Source: an uncultured Eggerthellaceae bacterium
GTDB lineage: Bacteria > Actinomycetota > Coriobacteriia > Coriobacteriales > Eggerthellaceae
Assembly: GCA_944320405.1 (NCBI GenBank)
Contig: CALUHI010000007.1
Span: 1-64,000 of the forward strand
DNA length: 64,000 bases
Direction of reading: 5' to 3'
In this document: in pieces, positions 49,254-57,495 of the stretch
Position numbering within the stretch: position 1 is the first letter of the stretch
How the letters are laid out: each line of letters begins with the position of its first letter
Made by a program: the position numbers and the translations under genes
Notes under the pieces: model-generated
Seen by the model: the letters and a program-made list of their open reading frames with translations, nothing else
What the model was told of the DNA's origin: nothing
Databases searched by the model: none

Positions 49254-50411
49254 ATGAGTTACATATTGAAGCTTTTCGACGAGCCACTGGCAGAATTCGA
49301 AATGGTCAGCAGCGGACGTGAGCTTACCGTTGAAGTAACGCGCATCCACGACGGCGCCTCCTCAAAACTCCCCCTGGATTGGTCGGATGGCGCGCGAAAG
49401 GGCAACCTTGAAGCTGCCGCCACGGATCTTGCAAGCTGGCTGAAGCATCGCTCTATTCCTTCGAACAGAGCTTATGTGGGCAACTTCCTTGCTAAGCTTG
49501 GAATGTCCGAACGAGATGTGGAAAGAATCATTTCCCTATGCAAAGGGCTTTCGCTAAACGACTGCTATTGGGTTGCAAAAGATGATGATAGGACGCCCTT
49601 CGACAAAGTGAACCTGTACCAGAATCGCTTCAGCAGAGTGATTGCGCAGCTGGCGTTCACCGGATCGGGATCGAGAGGAACTCGAGAATTCTACTCGACC
49701 CCCGAGCTCACAACGGATGGCACATTAGCAAAGTGCTGGCGGCGAGACAAAGGTGCCGTTTATCTGTATAAAGAAGGCTCCCTTGGTGCGCGGAATGCCG
49801 GAAACGAGCCCTATGCGGAGTTCTACGCCGCACAAATCGCAGACGCGATGGGCATCGCACACGTCCCTTACGCCCCGACGCAATGGAACGGGCACTTCTG
49901 CTCGCGCTGCCCTCTGTTTACAAACCTTGATCATGGGTTTATAAGCGCCAGTCGCCTGGTACGTACTGGCGGCATAGATGCCGTGGAGGGTTACTACCGA
50001 AACATGGGGGCGAGTTATCGCGACGCGTTTGCTGATATGCTGGCGTTCGATGCACTAACCTGCAATATCGACCGACATTTTGGCAACTTCGGATTTATGG
50101 TGGACAATCGGGAAAACCGCATCTGCTCCCCCGCCCCACTGTTCGACCACGGACTGTCACTGTTGCCCTTTGCGATGGAGGACGACTACGCGACTCCCGA
50201 GGATTTGGATGAATACGCCCGCACTCAGCTGCCAAAAACCTATGACGATTTCTTCGAACGGGCACGTGAATCCATGGGGAAAGCTCAGAAAGATAAGGTT
50301 CGGCGCATCCTGGAGTTCTCGTTCAAGAAGCACTCGCGCTACAACTGGCCAGATGAGCGGCTGAAGACGTTAGAGATGTTTGTTCGGGAGCGGGCCAGGA
50401 GGCTGCTATAG
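49254..50411 (+). CDS. HipA-like kinase-fold protein
   Basis: This 385-residue protein has a C-terminal HipA kinase domain. The catalytic-loop-like run NIDRHFGNFGF is at 271-281 and the metal-binding FDHG at 297-300. A nucleotide-loop-like GSLGARNAGNEPYAEF is at 176-191. HipA toxins phosphorylate glutamyl-tRNA synthetase or other proteins. The N-terminal 110 residues are unlike HipA and no HipB-type repressor lies next to it. GGGAGG precedes the ATG at 49254. It may work with the HEPN-like gene 53 bases downstream. It ends in TAG. Confidence 0.8.
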   Translation: MSYILKLFDEPLAEFEMVSSGRELTVEVTRIHDGASSKLPLDWSDGARKGNLEAAATDLASWLKHRSIPSNRAYVGNFLAKLGMSERDVERIISLCKGLSLNDCYWVAKDDDRTPFDKVNLYQNRFSRVIAQLAFTGSGSRGTREFYSTPELTTDGTLAKCWRRDKGAVYLYKEGSLGARNAGNEPYAEFYAAQIADAMGIAHVPYAPTQWNGHFCSRCPLFTNLDHGFISASRLVRTGGIDAVEGYYRNMGASYRDAFADMLAFDALTCNIDRHFGNFGFMVDNRENRICSPAPLFDHGLSLLPFAMEDDYATPEDLDEYARTQLPKTYDDFFERARESMGKAQKDKVRRILEFSFKKHSRYNWPDERLKTLEMFVRERARRLL

Positions 50412-50464
50412 AAGCGATGTCCTGTTTCTACAGCAGACAGTATTAGGCAAATTAGAAGACTATC

Positions 50465-50929
50465 GTGTACGAAACCTACATTAAACAGGCGTTACCTTCT
50501 CGACGTTATCGAGAACTGCTTGGAACGGCGCAAAGCGTATTTTCCTCGAACAATGCTTTCATCATTGAATCCATTTTGATGCTTGATTCCGTCAACCATT
50601 ACAGCTGGCATCATCTGATTGATCAAACCTCGGGTAGACTAATTGACCCCATCAGAAACACCATTTCCGCTGAAGCCGGCAATGAGATCGAAGGGCTCTT
50701 TTCCGAAACAGCTCGGATGAGAAACAGAATCGACCACGGATACCAAATCACCGATGAAGATGGAGAGCAGCGCCTGGCATCAAAAGACAGAGAAACCCCG
50801 GATCAATTCGTACTAACGGAAGATTGGCTCATGCCGTTCATAAAAAAGAACGAATTGCTGAGTGATATGCTTCACGATCCCAGAAGAAGCGCTGAACGGC
50901 AGCGCACGAGACACTGCATACCGATTTAG
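50465..50929 (+). CDS. Small HEPN-like protein
   Basis: This 154-residue protein is mostly helical. It carries ARMRNRIDHGYQ at about 88-99, which fits the Rx4-6H motif of HEPN-fold RNases and nucleotide-binding proteins. No other domain is recognised. It begins with GTG 50465 and has a weak AGAAGA upstream. It directly follows the HipA-like gene on the same strand. As a HEPN protein it could be a toxin or its partner; that is inference. It ends in TAG. Confidence 0.55.
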   Translation: MYETYIKQALPSRRYRELLGTAQSVFSSNNAFIIESILMLDSVNHYSWHHLIDQTSGRLIDPIRNTISAEAGNEIEGLFSETARMRNRIDHGYQITDEDGEQRLASKDRETPDQFVLTEDWLMPFIKKNELLSDMLHDPRRSAERQRTRHCIPI

Positions 50930-51214
50930 TTCGGAATAAGCCACCAGACACGTCTAGTATTGCCGAAACTGCAGTCGTCCCACCGTGTCCCACGTCCCCG
51001 TCCGAAACCATACCGTTATTCGAAAAACCATGCGCACTGTATCTAGCGGCAACCGGCGCTATGCAAAGATGAGCCGGCGTTCCGCACATGCGATACCGAA
51101 GAACGGCAACCAAGATCCACCCGCGCGGGCAACGCAGGCATACACGCGTCAGCATGGAATGGAGCACGCACAAACAATCCTTGGAGCGCTACTCTAGCAA
51201 AATGGAAGAGTCGA

Positions 51215-51886
51215 TTAGCGCGAACCGCGCGCAATTCTTCTGTTCAAAAAGTACAGTTCGGCTCCGACAAACGCGTCGTGCACCGTCTTGCGATTGATCT
51301 CCTCTTTCCTCTTCTTGCAGTAGTTGACTATCGCAGCTGAACCTCTTTTTTTGCCGATTGAGGCTAAGGTTTGGTCGAGCTCCTCAATGACGTCTCTACG
51401 ACCCTGAACGAGATACGCCTTCCTGCAATTCAGATTCAAGATGACATTGAGGTCATCGTTCGCGGAGCCATCGGCGACCACGCGACCGTCCTTGTAATAC
51501 CGTACGCCTTTCAGCGTCTCAGGCCGCCGAGGGTCAAGACACGCAAGCTCACTATCGCCTTTGGCTTTATCGCAAGTGAAGCACTCCCGAACCGACGCTT
51601 TCTCATTACCATTGCAAACAGCAAGCATATTTTTGTACTCGACGGATTTCGCTGGGTCGTTCCTGCTTTGAGCGTGATAGTGCTCGATATGCGCAGAATT
51701 TTCGTCAATCGTCCTCATGCAATAGGCACAGAGGTACCCTTGCTCGCGCAAGAGACTCTTCTTGATCGCTTTTTTTGTACGCCCGTCAAGATGGTCATAG
51801 CTCACTTCCGCGTCGGGCGTACCACGAAGCGATGCGAGAGCCTCGACCAGTTCTCGTGGAGGGCTTCCTTTTTTAATGGGAATCAC
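51215..51886 (-). CDS. ptuB: Septu system HNH nuclease PtuB
   Basis: This 223-residue HNH endonuclease is of the PtuB type. CAYCMRT supplies the first zinc cysteines, IEHYHAQS the catalytic His region, and NMLAVCNGN and CFTCDKAKGD the remaining metal ligands and Asn. In the Septu anti-phage system PtuB is held by the PtuA ATPase and degrades DNA on infection. The GTG at 51886 follows a GGAG; a GTG at 51895 overlaps the ptuA stop. It lies directly downstream of ptuA. Confidence 0.87.
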   Translation of the reverse strand: MIPIKKGSPPRELVEALASLRGTPDAEVSYDHLDGRTKKAIKKSLLREQGYLCAYCMRTIDENSAHIEHYHAQSRNDPAKSVEYKNMLAVCNGNEKASVRECFTCDKAKGDSELACLDPRRPETLKGVRYYKDGRVVADGSANDDLNVILNLNCRKAYLVQGRRDVIEELDQTLASIGKKRGSAAIVNYCKKRKEEINRKTVHDAFVGAELYFLNRRIARGSR

Positions 51887-51888
51887 CG

Positions 51889-53193
51889 CTACCACTCCAT
51901 TCTTTCGAGCGAGAGGGCGTTCCGCGCCGCAATGACCTTCGAATCGTCAGGGCCAACCAGCTGCTCCAACTGCGCCAGCAGCCCTTCAGCTCCGTCCAAA
52001 TCACCCTCGTCGAGCAGTTCGGCAAAACGGGAGTCCAAACAACGCACATCATCGGGACGATCCTCTGCCCCCATAACCCTCATGAGCACGCGAGAAATAT
52101 CGCCGCCGTATGTCTCGTCAGACATTTTCGTTGCTGACTCCCCGCCCGTCAAAATGCGCAATTTGCGTGACGGCACCGACGAAACCACTAGAGGGGCATG
52201 CGTCGTGGTAATAAACTGAAGATTGGGGAACAGTACCATAAGATCCTTTAGCACCCGCTGCTGCCAAATCGGATGCAGATGCAGATCGACTTCGTCGATC
52301 AAAACCACGCCAGAAGCGTTCAGAACCTCGTCTTGCAACGCAGGGTTCAGCACCGCCATACGATACGCGATGTCCGCAACCATGTTCATAGCGGTTCGAT
52401 AGCCGTCGCTCATATGGCGAATCCCCTGCTTGTGCGGTTGTCCGGTTTCATCGAAATACGCCACATCGAGGTCGTCGGTATCGAAGTTAAAAAGAACTTC
52501 GGGGGCATTGCACTCCCGCACCAAGCTGAAATAATGAGCGAGGGCTCTTTTTACAGCAGCGAAAGATCGACTTGGGTTTTGAAGATCGGCGGCGCGCATA
52601 CGCTGAACCTCCTGAATCTCCATCTTCTTGAACCACTTGAGAAGCTTCGTCTCGTCAAGACCCGAATCAAGACAGCTGTCATAACCAGAAAGCCTCGAGT
52701 AGATAGGGATATCGCCCATGTTCCTGCTCCCGCGCTTCCACAGCCTGCCCGTTCCGTAGTACGCGAGCAACGGAAGCTCAAGCGACTGGTCGCCCGACGC
52801 AACACGCGAGTTGACCCGGGAGGAGAGCTGAACAAGTTGCTTTGCCTGCTTACGTGTCGTTTTGCCCGTCGAGGAGTCCATTGAGCGTTCCCAAACAACA
52901 TCCTCGCCGAGCAAACTTCCCGAGGCACTTATCGCAATAGGAAACTGCTGCTGGACATCGATGACCCCATCGACATAATGACAGACAGCGTGCGCATCGC
53001 TTCTGGAAATCGAAAGACCGTCCACTCCGTCAAGCTGTATGAAAAACGAGCCGAGCGCCACTGCCGCAGCTTCCAAAATCGAAGTTTTGCCGGAACTGTT
53101 CTCACCTACAAGAACCGTAAGATCGTCTTCGAAGTCGATCTGATAGTTTTCGAACCCGCGATAATTCTTCAGATGCAAAGAATGCAGTTTCAT
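51889..53193 (-). CDS. ptuA: Septu system ATPase PtuA
   Basis: This 434-residue SMC/OLD-like ABC ATPase has Walker A GENSSGKTS at 30-38, a signature-like HMSDGYRTAMNMVADIA, Walker B VVLIDEVDLHLHP and TTTHAPLVV as the H-loop. It lacks a Toprim domain, so it is PtuA rather than OLD. It should sense infection and control PtuB. The ATG at 53193 follows GGGGGAG. No reverse transcriptase is near, so this is stand-alone Septu and not a retron-Ec78-type system. It ends in TAG. Confidence 0.87.
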   Translation of the reverse strand: MKLHSLHLKNYRGFENYQIDFEDDLTVLVGENSSGKTSILEAAAVALGSFFIQLDGVDGLSISRSDAHAVCHYVDGVIDVQQQFPIAISASGSLLGEDVVWERSMDSSTGKTTRKQAKQLVQLSSRVNSRVASGDQSLELPLLAYYGTGRLWKRGSRNMGDIPIYSRLSGYDSCLDSGLDETKLLKWFKKMEIQEVQRMRAADLQNPSRSFAAVKRALAHYFSLVRECNAPEVLFNFDTDDLDVAYFDETGQPHKQGIRHMSDGYRTAMNMVADIAYRMAVLNPALQDEVLNASGVVLIDEVDLHLHPIWQQRVLKDLMVLFPNLQFITTTHAPLVVSSVPSRKLRILTGGESATKMSDETYGGDISRVLMRVMGAEDRPDDVRCLDSRFAELLDEGDLDGAEGLLAQLEQLVGPDDSKVIAARNALSLERMEW

Positions 53194-53503
53194 ATCGAGC
53201 TCCCCCGAATCGCGTGTCTTTGGCGGCGAGACGAAGCACATAATCTCCACGCCGAATGCCTATTAGGACAGGCCTCATTATCGCACGAAAAGACGATAAG
53301 AATAGGCGTTTGATGCAGGAACGATGCAATCGTGAGCCGCTTGCCCGGAGGCCTCGACCATCGAAGCTCACCTTGAAAAACGTTGATGCAAAATAAATAG
53401 GTTGATGTAACGCCATACCGCAGCCAGCCCATGAGGCACTCACGGAAAACGGTGGAGCAGCTTGGTGTCGGCCCGAAAACTGCAAGCGCTAACAGAGTAA
53501 AAC

Positions 53504-53532
53504 TTAACCACAACGATCGCTACTGCGATATT
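53504..53532 (+). promoter_or_regulatory. Candidate promoter of the first polysaccharide gene
   Basis: TTAACC and GATATT are separated by 17 bases, each matching four of six consensus positions. The glycosyltransferase start is 87 bases downstream. Confidence 0.35.
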
Positions 53533-53571
53533 TTCCATGATGGTCATCCGGAAACGGAGCACGGTTTCCCC

Positions 53572-53595
53572 GTTTTCCCTTACCATAGGGAAAAC
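53572..53595. promoter_or_regulatory. 9-bp inverted repeat in the glycosyltransferase leader
   Basis: Perfect arms GTTTTCCCT and AGGGAAAAC flank 6 bases, 24 bases before the start codon. This could be an operator or a leader hairpin; its function is not known. Confidence 0.5.
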
Positions 53596-53618
53596 AACTC
53601 CTATCGTTAAGGATACAC

Positions 53619-54530
53619 ATGACCACAATCGCAGCTGTTGTAGTTACGTACAATCGAAAAGATTTGCTTTTGGAGTGCCTCAATTGCTTGCAATCGCAAG
53701 ACTATTCCAGCGCACCGCTCGCCGCCGACACGAGGCTTGACATTCTCGTAATTGACAACGCAAGCACTGACGGAACGGCTGAGGCCCTCTTGCCGCTCAT
53801 CAACAACAAGACAATTCTCTATTTCAATACTGGATCCAACCTGGGCGGTGCCGGCGGCTTCAATTACGGAATGCGGAAAGCGGTCGAGCTCGGTTACGAT
53901 TACGTGTGGGTGATGGACGACGACTGCATGCCGCACGAAGACACTTTGCGAGAATTCCTCAATGCAGATGCCAAGCTCGACGGAAAGTACGGCTATCTGA
54001 GCAGCGTGTGCCGATGGGTCGACGGCAGCATCTGCACCATGAACACCCAGCGCCATCCGCTCACCAAAAACATCACCGATTTCTCCCCTGAACTGCAACC
54101 GTGCACGCTAGCCTCGTTCGTTTCGCTGTTCGTTCCCGCCCGAGTCATCAGCGAACTGGGACTACCCATCAAAGACTTTTTCATTTGGTCAGACGACTGG
54201 GAATTCACGCGACGCATTTCCCGCACATACCCCTGCTACCTTGCTGGGAGAAGCGTGGTCACCCATAAATCAAAATCGAACGGCGTTGGCAACATCGCGC
54301 TTGATTCGGAAGAGAAGATCGGCCGTTACAAACTGGCGTACCGCAACGATGTCGTTTTCTACCGCCGCGAAGGAATCGAAGGTTACGGGTACATTTTCGT
54401 ACGCGGGCTCTACCATGCCTTCCTGGTGCTCACCAAAGCGAAAAGCAAAAAGGGAGAACGCCTGAAAACGATCGTTCAAGGCAACCTGGAAGGACTGAGA
54501 TTCCGCCCCGAAATCGAATACGTAAAATAA
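53619..54530 (+). CDS. Family 2 glycosyltransferase, GlfT2-like
   Basis: This 303-residue GT-A glycosyltransferase has the N-terminal AVVVTYNRKDLL, DILVIDNASTDGT, NTGSNLGGAGGFNYGM and WVMDDDCMP (the DxD-type metal motif), then FIWSDDWEFTRRI. The GSNLGGAGGF run and the DDD motif are typical of galactofuranosyl- and rhamnosyltransferase-type enzymes. It probably adds a sugar to a cell-surface glycan. AAGGA precedes the ATG. A hairpin follows the stop. Confidence 0.88.
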   Translation: MTTIAAVVVTYNRKDLLLECLNCLQSQDYSSAPLAADTRLDILVIDNASTDGTAEALLPLINNKTILYFNTGSNLGGAGGFNYGMRKAVELGYDYVWVMDDDCMPHEDTLREFLNADAKLDGKYGYLSSVCRWVDGSICTMNTQRHPLTKNITDFSPELQPCTLASFVSLFVPARVISELGLPIKDFFIWSDDWEFTRRISRTYPCYLAGRSVVTHKSKSNGVGNIALDSEEKIGRYKLAYRNDVVFYRREGIEGYGYIFVRGLYHAFLVLTKAKSKKGERLKTIVQGNLEGLRFRPEIEYVK

Positions 54531-54558
54531 GAGCCTCCAGCTGCCAATGGAGGCTCTT
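54529..54558. terminator. Hairpin between convergent genes
   Basis: A perfect 11-bp stem AAGAGCCTCCA and its complement with an 8-base loop begins within the stop codon of the upstream gene. On the minus strand it is followed by ATTTTAC, so it may end transcription of the remnant region. Confidence 0.65.
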
Positions 54559-54573
54559 AGAAGAGATGTTCCG

Positions 54574-54804
54574 TTATTCTGCCGGCTTCAAATCGATGCC
54601 GAGGTACTGGTTCCAGAAATCCCATGACGTCAACCACGGCTTCGCCGCTTTGTAGGCGGCACGCATCTCGGCTCCTCGCTCAGCGTGCTCTTTTTTGAGG
54701 CGAGCAAAGCGACCCACAAGCTCCTCGTAACGGTTGCGATCCATATGGCGAACAGCCGCATTCTTTCCGTCAAGATCAAACGCGACGAGCGTCTTGGTTG
54801 CCAT
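54574..54804 (-). pseudogene. C-terminal remnant of a GlfT2-like galactofuranosyltransferase
   Basis: This 76-codon frame begins MATKTLVAFDLDGKNAAVRH and ends KPWLTSWDFWNQYLGIDL. It matches the last 76 residues of the full-length GlfT2-like protein at 62421-64000 along its whole length. The catalytic part is missing, so it cannot be an active transferase. It could be translated as a small stand-alone protein, but no Shine-Dalgarno is present, and its upstream neighbour is itself a gene scrap. I read it as the tail of a deleted gene. Confidence 0.75.
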
Positions 54805-54817
54805 GGTACGCGGAGGC

Positions 54818-54853
54818 ACGTCCCTGACCCCCTGCTAGAACAATGCCCTTCAT
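54818..54853 (-). pseudogene. First 12 codons of a sugar-nucleotidylyltransferase (RfbA/RmlA type)
   Basis: Downstream of the DUF2304 gene, with GAGAAG as a ribosome site, the frame reads MKGIVLAGGQGR, the diagnostic start of glucose-1-phosphate thymidylyltransferases and relatives. The family sequence then stops; the frame ends 13 codons later at 54776 inside the transferase tail. It marks a recombination junction in the polysaccharide locus. Confidence 0.7.
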
Positions 54854-54884
54854 GATGGCTTCTTCTCGTCAAAGACCTCGTTAA

Positions 54885-55274
54885 CTAATCCGCAGAGTCC
54901 ATATCGCCAGCCTCCGCAGATACGTGCAGCCTGTCATTCTGATGGCGTTCGAATTTCTCAATTGCCAGTTGCTGGGTGAGTTCCTTGATCTTCGTATCAG
55001 CTTGAGAAATGCGCATACTCAAATTGAAGCTTTGGATGAGCAGCACGAAAATAAAGAACAGGAAAACGAAGTTCACCGGCGCATATGTGCCAACCAGGTT
55101 AGACAAGGCATAGAAGATTTGCGGGAAAAGACTGAAGATAAAGATAAGCGCAGCAAAGCAAATCCAGAAAATTGAATCTTCCAATTTCACCTTGGAGCTG
55201 CGTATTTTCCTGGAAATAAAAATCAGCGTTAAAAGAGAAACCGCAACAAGAGCCACGCGCAATTCGATGGTCAT
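54885..55274 (-). CDS. DUF2304 membrane protein
   Basis: This 129-residue protein has three predicted membrane segments (about 6-22, 33-52 and 60-82) and a hydrophilic coiled C-terminal tail (ISQADTKIKELTQQLAIEKFERH). It fits DUF2304, a family of unknown function almost always next to a polyprenyl-phosphate glycosyltransferase, as here. Its ATG lies 2 bases after that gene's stop, so the two are co-translated. The partner probably makes a lipid-linked sugar donor. It ends in TAG. Confidence 0.85.
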   Translation of the reverse strand: MTIELRVALVAVSLLTLIFISRKIRSSKVKLEDSIFWICFAALIFIFSLFPQIFYALSNLVGTYAPVNFVFLFFIFVLLIQSFNLSMRISQADTKIKELTQQLAIEKFERHQNDRLHVSAEAGDMDSAD

Positions 55275-55276
55275 TG

Positions 55277-55993
55277 CTAACAACCCCCTATGCGTTTCCT
55301 GATAAGCTGGATGAACAAAATCGATATGGTCATGCGAAGCATGTACATCGCAGACGTCCATGGGTTCAAGTAGCTTTCGCCCGCAGCTCGCTCTGCCATT
55401 TTCACGGGCACTTCCACGACCTTCGCATTCGCACGCTTGATCAAGTACGAAACGGTATCTGGCTCAGGGCCGAAGTTCAACCCCAACGCAAGCTGCCTGA
55501 TCATGCGCTTGTTAAATGCCCGCATACCTGATGTTGGGTCGGTAAGCCTCTTTCCCGTCGTCAGCTTGATGGCAAAAGAGATCATGTTGCTTCCAAGCAT
55601 TCGCATAGTCTTCGGCTTCTTCTCGTTGATGAAGCGCGATCCTATCGCAATATCATTTTCTTTTATTGTTTCAACCAAAGAATCTATGTATTCAGGCAAG
55701 TGCTGACCGTCCGCATCGAATTGAATGGCACAATCGTAATCATGCCGATACGCGTATTTCATCCCAGTCTGGAACGCGCCCGCCAATCCGAGATTCGTGG
55801 AGAGGTCGACAAACGGATAGTTGTTTTTGCGACAGACAGCGACAGTTCCGTCTTTCGACCCGTCGTTCACAATGAGAAAGTCGACATGCGGACATATAGC
55901 CTCAAGGCTTTCTATCGTAGCCCCAAGAGACTCCTCTTCATTGTACGCCGGAATTATTATTAAAGTCTTCAAAGCAACCTTCGTAACAACCAC
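55277..55993 (-). CDS. Dolichyl-phosphate-mannose-synthase-like glycosyltransferase
   Basis: This 238-residue family 2 transferase has LIIIPAYNEEESLGATIESL, FLIVNDGSKDGT, NLGLAGAFQTGMKYA and the metal-site run IQFDADGQHLPEYI. The DPM-like lineage moves a sugar from a nucleotide onto polyprenyl phosphate. It has no C-terminal membrane domain and is paired with DUF2304. The start is GTG 55993; a TTG at 55972 after GAAGG is an alternative. It ends in TAG. Confidence 0.88.
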   Translation of the reverse strand: MVVTKVALKTLIIIPAYNEEESLGATIESLEAICPHVDFLIVNDGSKDGTVAVCRKNNYPFVDLSTNLGLAGAFQTGMKYAYRHDYDCAIQFDADGQHLPEYIDSLVETIKENDIAIGSRFINEKKPKTMRMLGSNMISFAIKLTTGKRLTDPTSGMRAFNKRMIRQLALGLNFGPEPDTVSYLIKRANAKVVEVPVKMAERAAGESYLNPWTSAMYMLRMTISILFIQLIRKRIGGC

Positions 55994-56572
55994 GCCACAC
56001 CCACTTACCCTAGCAAGTATACTAGACGCGTAGGGTTTTTCCAGCCAACAATGAAGCCGCCCTTTCCCGAGACCGGATCACGCCTCGCATCCGCAACAAG
56101 AAGGGTTTGACAGTAACCGGAGCTACCCGCTAGGCAAACAGAGGCTGCAGCCCTTTGTCAACAAGCCTCCGAATTACTGACACTACCACACAATGAACAA
56201 TTTCGCTTCGGTCCAGAAGACGACGGCAGCAAAGAGTAAGGAGTTGTATCCGTGCGCTAAAACTATTTTGAAGCGCCCACGAAACTGCTACTCGCCCCCA
56301 CCAGCAACGGCACCGCCCGACAAGGCAGCCAAGCCAATTGCAAAGATACCACAACAAACCTTGTAGCGATGTGTCAGCATCCTGGTAATTATGTCAATAA
56401 TCCCAGATCATAAAGGACTTATGAGCATTAAATTATGATATTTTTATTGAAGTATAATGACTTGCGGCAAACAGCAAGCGCGAATGTAAAAGGCTACTCT
56501 ACGATAGGTATCGTTTTCACCAAAACGCCTCACAGGTTGCGCCTGTAAAGTATCTCAGGGATCGGAGAAGTC
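55994..56572. other. Intergenic region with possible decayed membrane-protein sequence
   Basis: This 579-base gap separates divergent polysaccharide genes. On the minus strand around 56150-56390 one frame gives hydrophobic runs (GIFAIGLAALSGGAVAGGG, then after a stop NSLLFAAVVFWTEAKLF), possibly a dead membrane protein; I cannot name a family. The part from 56390 is A/T-rich and contains a TATAAT at 56453-56458. Confidence 0.45.
56428..56458 (+). promoter_or_regulatory. Candidate promoter of the GT-D/flippase operon
   Basis: A perfect TATAAT (56453-56458) lies in A/T-rich sequence 115 bases before the next gene. TTAAAT at 56428 is 19 bases upstream, a long spacer, so the -35 is uncertain. 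Confidence 0.45.
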
Positions 56573-57460
56573 ATGCCTAGCATCACAAATGCGCTCATCA
56601 ACTCCGTGCGGTATGTCGCTTATAGCTGCGCGCTTGCCCTTTGCAAACGTCCCCACATCACCATCCTCCCCGACGAAGAAACAACGCGGCTTATTCGAGA
56701 GGAGGGCTACTCTCTCACCCGTTTCGGAGACGGGGAATTCCAGTGGATGGCAGGCAGAAGCAAGGTAAGCGGCTTCCAACAGTCGTCCGAACAGCTGTCC
56801 ATCGCTTTGCGAGAGGCTTATCGGACAAAGCTTGATAAACTGCTCGTCGGCGTTCCTCGCGCACTCGTCAACGACAAGGGATACACTCTACAAGCGAAAG
56901 CATTTTGGCGCGGATTCGTCAGCAGAAATCAAGATCTGCTTCGGGCACTATTCGATGGCACCCGAACAGAATACGCAAACGCAAGCATTACCAGACCATA
57001 TATAGATTATTCTTCAAAAGAAGACGCCACGCACCGCTTTGAACTCGTGAAATCCATCTGGGCCTCCCGCGATCTCCTCATTATAGAAGGAAGCTCTACG
57101 GGTTTTGGAGTTGGCAATGACCTTCTAGATAACGCAGCTAGTATCAAACGACTGGAATGCCCCCCCGTCAATGCATTTGCCTGTTATCACGAGATTCTTG
57201 CCACGGCACTAAAACACGCGCATTCCACGACTCTTGTTCTTCTCTGCTTAGGCCCTGCCGCAAGCGTGCTTGCTTATGACCTGGCGAAAGAAGGTCTTCA
57301 GGCCGTGGACATTGGGCATCTTGACCTAGAATATGAGTGGTTTTTGCGTGGATATAATACAAAGGATCCCGTTCCAGGCAAACACGTCAACGAAAACAAA
57401 GACAGCCACATTGAACGCACGACAGTACCTGAGCATGAGATAATCGCCATTATAGGTTGA
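56573..57460 (+). CDS. GT-D fold glycosyltransferase (DUF1792/SP_1767 family)
   Basis: This 295-residue protein carries LTRFGDGEFQW at about 48-58, whose D-G-E is the metal-binding motif of the GT-D fold first seen in streptococcal SP_1767. IIEGSSTGFGVGNDLLDNA and VLLCLGPAASVLAYDLA, then GHLDLEYEWFL, match the family. It should transfer a sugar in surface glycan or glycoprotein assembly. GGAGAAG precedes the ATG. The flippase gene follows. Confidence 0.85.
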   Translation: MPSITNALINSVRYVAYSCALALCKRPHITILPDEETTRLIREEGYSLTRFGDGEFQWMAGRSKVSGFQQSSEQLSIALREAYRTKLDKLLVGVPRALVNDKGYTLQAKAFWRGFVSRNQDLLRALFDGTRTEYANASITRPYIDYSSKEDATHRFELVKSIWASRDLLIIEGSSTGFGVGNDLLDNAASIKRLECPPVNAFACYHEILATALKHAHSTTLVLLCLGPAASVLAYDLAKEGLQAVDIGHLDLEYEWFLRGYNTKDPVPGKHVNENKDSHIERTTVPEHEIIAIIG

Positions 57461-57495
57461 TAACCAACGATATTACCACCTTCAAAGGAATTCAA

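Larger units (their letters stand above)
53194..53618. other. Divergent intergenic region ptuA / glycosyltransferase
   Basis: This 425-base, relatively A/T-rich region has no supported gene. On the ptuA side an inverted pair TTATCG/CGATAA (53278-53299) overlaps a GATAAT that could be a -10 box. On the other side are a candidate promoter (53504-53532) and a hairpin (53572-53595). Confidence 0.5.

Noticed and set aside
50930-53618. A retron including the PtuA/PtuB pair
   Set aside because: No reverse-transcriptase gene or YxDD motif occurs within several kilobases, so the pair is called stand-alone Septu.
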